A stretch of 11,040 nt of DNA, taken from Bacteroidetes bacterium CG2_30_32_10. Its GTDB lineage: Bacteria; Bacteroidota; Bacteroidia; Bacteroidales; CG2-30-32-10. Below are positions 7,611-11,040 of the stretch, piece after piece; the first letter of the stretch is position 1; each line of letters opens with the position of its first letter. The stretch is from assembly GCA_001872995.1 (NCBI GenBank), contig MNXO01000177.1, positions 1 to 11,040 on the forward strand. Reading direction: 5' to 3'. A model generated the notes under the pieces. It was given only the letters and a program-made list of their open reading frames with translations, was not told the origin of the DNA and ran no database searches. The translations under genes and the position numbers were made by a program.

Positions 7611-7684
7611 GTTTTCTTTCTTTTTAACTTTCTTAAATTAGAAGATTTTTTATAATTTTACATTTTAAACAACAAGCAATTAAA

Positions 7685-8479
7685 ATGGATAATTACGAAG
7701 CACTATGTAACAATGTATGTGAGCTTAGTAGAACTGTTGGCAAGTTTTTACAAACAGAAATCTCTAAAATAAAGCAAACAGATATAGAAACGAAAGGTAT
7801 TAACGATTTTGTTACTTATGTGGACAAAACTTCCGAACAAAAGTTAGTGAAAACATTATCCGAACTGCTTCCCGAAGCAGGTTTTATTGCCGAAGAAAAC
7901 ACTTCCGATAAAAAAGGCGATACCTACAATTGGATTATTGACCCTTTAGATGGCACTACTAACTTTATTCATGGATTGCCTTGTTATTCTATTAGCATTG
8001 CATTAAAGAAACTTGATAAACTTGTTTTGGGGGTGGTTTACGAAATCAACCAAGACGAATGCTTCTATGCTTGGGAAGGAAGTAAAGCATTTCTCAACAA
8101 CAAACCCATAAGCGTATCAGACTCACAAACAATAAGTAATTCATTACTTGCTACGGGTTTCCCCTACTACGATTATTCTAAGTTAGACGCTTATATGGAA
8201 TTGTTTACTCATTTGCTCCAAAAATCACATGGTATCCGTAGATTGGGTTCTGCTGCAGTTGATCTTGCTTATGTTGCTTGTGGTAGAGTTGATGGTTTTT
8301 ATGAATACGGCTTGAGACCTTGGGATGTTGCCGCTGGAGCGTTTATTGTTCAACAAGCAAATGGTAATTTAGCTGATTTTAAAGGAGAAAAAAACTATCT
8401 TTTTGGAAAAGAAATCATTGCTACCAATCCTTTCATTTTCAATGAGTTCTTAGCACTTTTACAAAAATATTTTAATTAA
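7685..8479 (+). CDS. Inositol monophosphatase-family phosphatase (SuhB/IMPase type)
   Basis: Mg-dependent phosphatase of the FIG/IMPase superfamily, expected to hydrolyse myo-inositol-1-phosphate or another small phosphate monoester in the cytoplasm. The 264-residue length is normal for the family. Metal ligands are all present: E70/E71 in 'GFIAEENTS', D86 and D89 in 'WIIDPLDGTTNF', and D214 in the C-terminal 'GLRPWDVAAGAF' motif. 'FIHGLPCYSISIAL' directly after the first motif is also typical. The specific substrate is not readable: members also act on fructose-1,6-bisphosphate, NADP(H), histidinol phosphate or PAP. It is the first gene of a plus-strand operon, with the aldolase-domain gene starting 9 bp after its stop, so a role in sugar-phosphate turnover is plausible but inferred. 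Confidence 0.93.
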   Translation: MDNYEALCNNVCELSRTVGKFLQTEISKIKQTDIETKGINDFVTYVDKTSEQKLVKTLSELLPEAGFIAEENTSDKKGDTYNWIIDPLDGTTNFIHGLPCYSISIALKKLDKLVLGVVYEINQDECFYAWEGSKAFLNNKPISVSDSQTISNSLLATGFPYYDYSKLDAYMELFTHLLQKSHGIRRLGSAAVDLAYVACGRVDGFYEYGLRPWDVAAGAFIVQQANGNLADFKGEKNYLFGKEIIATNPFIFNEFLALLQKYFN

Positions 8480-8488
8480 TTAATTACG

Positions 8489-9754
8489 ATGAGCCCCGAA
8501 AGTGAAATAGTTGATATTATTAAACGACTTTATACAAATAAACTTACTACTTCTTCGGGTGGTAACATTTCAATGATAGATAGGAAAGGGAAAATTTACA
8601 TCACACCCTCTGCCATTGATAAAAGTAGTTTAAATTATAATGATATAGTTAAAATTTATAAAAATGGTAAAATTAGAGGAAGGCATAAACCCTCTTCAGA
8701 ATACCCATTTCATCAAGCAATTTATAATAATTGTCCCGACATAAAAGCGATAATTCATGCACATCCCCCATTTATAGTTTCTTATTGTATTACAGCAGAA
8801 AAACTTAATACAGCCATTCAACCCGATATTTATAATATTTGTGGCGAAATCGGTTCGGTTCCATATTTTTGCCCTGGTAGCAACGATTTAGCAAATGTGG
8901 TTGCCAATGAATTTAAAAAAGGATTTTCTATGGTAATGCTTCAAAATCATGGCATTGTTGCTGGGGCAGCTACTATTAAAGAAGCTTATCATAAAATTGT
9001 GATGCTTAACATTTGTGCAGAAGCTTCTATCAATGCAAAACAATTAGGTAAACTTAATTTGCTTACCCAAAATCAGCTTGAATTTTCAACAAAAGAAAAC
9101 TTTTTTTTACAAAAATGTAATTATACCCAAAAAGCCAATTTTAGTAAAAAACTAGAATTTGCCAACACCATGATTGAAAGAGCATTTAAACAAAACTTAC
9201 TAAATGGAAGATTGGGGGCTATTTCATTTAAAACGCAATTTGATTCTGCTATAATTTCAAAAAAAAATCCCGATTGGGAACCTTTTAAATTTAAAGATTT
9301 TTACACACTCAATAAACATGACTTTGCACAAACTCCAATTCAGTTTCAAACTATGTTTTTGTTTAGGAAAATCTATCAAAACCATCCTGAAATCAATTGT
9401 ATTATTCATTCTTATGCTCCTGCTTGTTTTGCTTTTAGTCTTACCGATAAATTGTTTAATACAAAAACAGTTCCTGAGAGCTATATCATACTAAGAGACA
9501 TTGCTTATGCCAATTATGAAGACTTCTATACAAACTATCAAGCAATTACCAATTTAATTTCTGATTCAAAACCCTTGGTGTTTTTAAAAAACAATGGGGT
9601 ATTAGTTACTGGTAATTCTATTTCTCAAGCATTCGATCGAATAGAAGTAGCTGAATTTACTGCAAAATCTATTATTAATGCGCAAAATATTGGCAACATC
9701 CATTCAATTAGAGAAGACGAAATTGATATGATTAAACGCAGTTATCTTATTTAA
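8489..9754 (+). CDS. Tandem class II aldolase/adducin-domain protein, second domain degenerate
   Basis: Cytoplasmic protein of 421 residues, about twice the 210-230 of a single class II aldolase (FucA, AraD, RhaD). The first domain (1 to about 190) keeps the FucA-type landmarks: 'SSGGNIS' (22-28), phosphate-site 'TPSAID', catalytic Glu E71 in 'SSEYPFHQAIY', zinc ligands H90 and H92 ('HAHPP'), and H154 in 'LQNHG'. The second half (about 220-405) follows the same order but is stripped: 'GRLGAIS' (240-246), Gln/Thr 287-288 where Glu is expected, 'HSY' (307-309) for HAH, and 'KNNG' for NHG, losing the third His. It therefore looks like an internal duplication with one active and one inactive domain, the latter perhaps structural or ligand-binding. 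The active half could be an aldolase, epimerase or dehydratase on a phosphorylated or free sugar. It sits between the phosphatase (9 bp) and the Nudix gene (7-19 bp). The substrate is unknown. Confidence 0.88.
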   Translation: MSPESEIVDIIKRLYTNKLTTSSGGNISMIDRKGKIYITPSAIDKSSLNYNDIVKIYKNGKIRGRHKPSSEYPFHQAIYNNCPDIKAIIHAHPPFIVSYCITAEKLNTAIQPDIYNICGEIGSVPYFCPGSNDLANVVANEFKKGFSMVMLQNHGIVAGAATIKEAYHKIVMLNICAEASINAKQLGKLNLLTQNQLEFSTKENFFLQKCNYTQKANFSKKLEFANTMIERAFKQNLLNGRLGAISFKTQFDSAIISKKNPDWEPFKFKDFYTLNKHDFAQTPIQFQTMFLFRKIYQNHPEINCIIHSYAPACFAFSLTDKLFNTKTVPESYIILRDIAYANYEDFYTNYQAITNLISDSKPLVFLKNNGVLVTGNSISQAFDRIEVAEFTAKSIINAQNIGNIHSIREDEIDMIKRSYLI

Positions 9755-9761
9755 AATTTGA

Positions 9762-10427
9762 ATGCGAAACTTTATGAATACCGAATTATTCATTGACAAA
9801 TTGAGCGAAAGATTTCGAAAACCTTTGCCAGGGCTAAAAGCTCAACTTCAGATGGCACCAATTAGCAGAATTATTTCAATTGTAAACCTTTTTAAAACTA
9901 ATAAACCTAAAAAAAGCAGTGTTTTAATTTTGTTATTTCTTAAAGAAGATAAATTACATTTTGTTTTAACCCAAAGACACGAATACAATGGCGTGCATAG
10001 TGGACAAATTTGCTTGCCTGGAGGAAAGTATGAAGACACTGATGATGACCTTTATCATACTGCCATTAGAGAAGCACAAGAAGAAATAAATGTTGAACCC
10101 ACCAAAATTGAAAAAATAGGCGAACTCACCAAGCTTTATACACCTCCCAGCAATTATTGCATCCAACCATTTGTGGGATTTACCAAAAATGAACCAAATT
10201 TCATTAAACAACCCGAAGAAGTAAAAGAAATCATACTTACCGATCTAATTGATTTCATTGATAACCCAATTAAAGGCACAAAACCCATTCGTACCAATAG
10301 AAATATAACTATTTCTGCACCTTATTATGAAATTGGTGGTTACACGGTATGGGGAGCAACAGCAATGATACTCAGTGAATTTTATTCGATTGCCAAAGAA
10401 GTATTTGAGGATACTTCAACCCTATAA
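9762..10427 (+). CDS. Nudix hydrolase, CoA-pyrophosphatase (NudL/NUDT7) type
   Basis: Nudix pyrophosphohydrolase that probably cleaves CoA or acyl-CoA derivatives to phosphopantetheine and 3',5'-ADP. It shows the CoA-type signature 'LTQRHEYNGVHSGQICLPGG' (69-88), equivalent to LTxRSxxLxxHxGQIxFPGG, running directly into a Nudix box with 'GGKYED' and 'REAQEEI' (103-109). Spacing from GG to REAQEE is one residue longer than the standard box, exactly as in NudL and NUDT7. R103, E104, E107 and E108 supply catalysis and metal binding. Length of 217-221 residues is slightly above the 190-210 of bacterial NudL. The ATG at 9774 (MNTELFIDKLSERF) may be the true start instead of 9762. It is last in the phosphatase-aldolase-Nudix operon, 7 to 19 bp after the aldolase stop. 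A housecleaning or cofactor-turnover role fits; CoA specificity is inferred from motif only. Confidence 0.9.
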   Translation: MRNFMNTELFIDKLSERFRKPLPGLKAQLQMAPISRIISIVNLFKTNKPKKSSVLILLFLKEDKLHFVLTQRHEYNGVHSGQICLPGGKYEDTDDDLYHTAIREAQEEINVEPTKIEKIGELTKLYTPPSNYCIQPFVGFTKNEPNFIKQPEEVKEIILTDLIDFIDNPIKGTKPIRTNRNITISAPYYEIGGYTVWGATAMILSEFYSIAKEVFEDTSTL

Positions 10428-10474
10428 ATATTTAACAAAATCAAATAAAAAAATAAAAAAGCGTATAATTTTAT

Positions 10475-10482
10475 TAAATTTG
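10475..10482 (+). promoter_or_regulatory. Candidate -7 box for the TetR gene
   Basis: TAAATTTG, an exact TAnnTTTG match and identical to the box ahead of the phosphatase operon. It lies 20 bases before the ATG, giving a leader of roughly 14 bases. No TTTG is seen at the -33 distance, where the DNA is almost all A, so support is partial. The 75-bp gap lacks a clear terminator for the preceding Nudix gene. Confidence 0.35.
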
Positions 10483-10502
10483 AACAATAAATAAAACAAC
10501 CA

Positions 10503-11040
10503 ATGAAGGAAATTACCTTAAAACCCTTACTCGAAAAAGCACGTGAATTCTTTTTTAAATCAGGAGTAGAGAATGTTTCTATTGAAGAATTTTGTGCAAA
10601 TGAAGGTATTACAGAAGAGGAATTTCATAAATATTTTAAAGATAAAAAAGATTTAGTTGATAAGTTTTTAGAAAACGAAAGAGAATGCTTCGAAATAATA
10701 TTTGATGAATATGATTTTGAAGGGATGAATGCCATTGATATTCTTTTAATTGTTAGTAAAGAAGTAAGCAAACGTTTTCGTTCTGTTAATCCTTCTATTA
10801 CCTATGATATTAAAAATGTTTATCCTGATATTTATTTGAAACACATTGAAACTAAACGGGATTTTATTTTCGGAAAAATTAAAATTAATTTAGAAAAAGG
10901 AATAAGTCAAGGTATTTATCGAAATGATGTAAGTATAGAGCTAATGGCAAGAGGTTATATAAGCAAACTTTTAGACATTCACGATCCTAATCATTTTATG
11001 CCACAAGCTTTTTCGTTTGCAATGCTTTTCGATATTATGT
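10503..11040 (+). CDS. TetR/AcrR-family transcriptional regulator (C-terminus beyond right edge)
   Basis: DNA-binding repressor-like protein, open from ATG 10503 to the edge (179 codons). The N-terminus shows the TetR fold: 'KAREFFFKSGVENVSIEEFCANEG' with the turn and recognition helix 'ITEEEFHKYFKDKKDLVDKFL' (about 36-56), where the Tyr-Phe pair Y44-F45 followed by Lys-Asp-Leu is typical. The helical C-terminal half ('NPSITYDIKNVYPDIYLKHIETK' region, about 97-120) resembles a TetR subgroup common in Bacteroidota, often set next to efflux (TolC/HlyD/transporter) genes. If that holds here the targets lie to the right, outside the window. Ligand and operator are unknown. The usual Ala-rich first helix of the DNA-binding domain is shortened and acidic, but the family call is sound. 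Confidence 0.85.
   Translation, partial: MKEITLKPLLEKAREFFFKSGVENVSIEEFCANEGITEEEFHKYFKDKKDLVDKFLENERECFEIIFDEYDFEGMNAIDILLIVSKEVSKRFRSVNPSITYDIKNVYPDIYLKHIETKRDFIFGKIKINLEKGISQGIYRNDVSIELMARGYISKLLDIHDPNHFMPQAFSFAMLFDIM

Larger units (their letters stand above)
7357..7684. other. Divergent intergenic region between two operons
   Basis: This 328-bp stretch has no credible gene on either strand. It separates the minus-strand peptidase operon from the plus-strand phosphatase operon and must hold promoters for both. Candidate -7 boxes for both directions, a cluster of palindromes at 7478-7513, and a 6-bp inverted repeat GCAATA (7563-7568)/TATTGC (7585-7590) just before the plus-strand box are visible. 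The remainder is A/T-rich DNA in which I see nothing further. Confidence 0.8.

Noticed and set aside
9848..10211. Minus-strand ORFs antisense to the Nudix gene, and a similar plus-strand one at 6298-6537
   Set aside because: The opposite strands encode a Nudix box and a metallopeptidase respectively; these frames show no family features.
10428..10502. Possible terminator between the Nudix and TetR genes
   Set aside because: The stretch is A/T-rich with no stem of useful length or GC content; read-through into the TetR gene cannot be excluded.

Overview
The window is AT-rich and carries no recognisable Shine-Dalgarno sequences ahead of its genes. Several intergenic regions instead contain the Bacteroidota-type -7 box TAnnTTTG. 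Together with a lipobox-bearing lipoprotein and a GAF/PAS sensor rich in 'QNMEEL.ATQ.E' coils, this points to a member of the Bacteroidota. I cannot place it more finely. There are no RNA genes, CRISPR arrays, insertion sequences or phage genes that I can see, and the region reads as ordinary chromosome.

Left part, minus strand (1-2632): the N-terminal 877 residues of a very large membrane sensor, which runs off the left edge. It has a Cache-like extracytoplasmic sensor between two membrane helices, then HAMP, GAF, and at least two repeats of a coiled-coil plus PAS module. The 234-bp gap upstream (2633-2866) holds a candidate promoter and a GC-containing inverted repeat that would lie in the sensor's 5' leader.

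Central part, minus strand (2867-7356): three tightly spaced genes that look like one operon, in transcription order a lipoprotein zinc metallopeptidase, a small HD-domain protein whose HD doublet reads Ala-Asp, and a 602-residue fused aconitase/isopropylmalate-dehydratase-type hydro-lyase with large and small subunits in one chain. A good -33/-7 promoter lies just ahead of the peptidase. The substrate of the hydro-lyase cannot be read from the sequence.

Right part, plus strand (7685-10427): a second, divergent three-gene operon encoding an inositol-monophosphatase-family phosphatase, a tandem class II aldolase/adducin-domain protein in which only the first domain keeps the catalytic and metal residues, and a CoA-pyrophosphatase-type Nudix hydrolase. 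These suggest small phosphorylated metabolite or sugar-phosphate turnover and housecleaning, but no complete pathway is visible. The 328-bp divergent gap between the two operons contains promoters for both directions and a cluster of palindromes. A TetR-family regulator begins at 10503 and runs off the right edge.

I did not find a clear-cut novel system. The best leads are the degenerate tandem aldolase, the fused hydro-lyase paired with an atypical HD protein, and the inverted repeat in the sensor leader.
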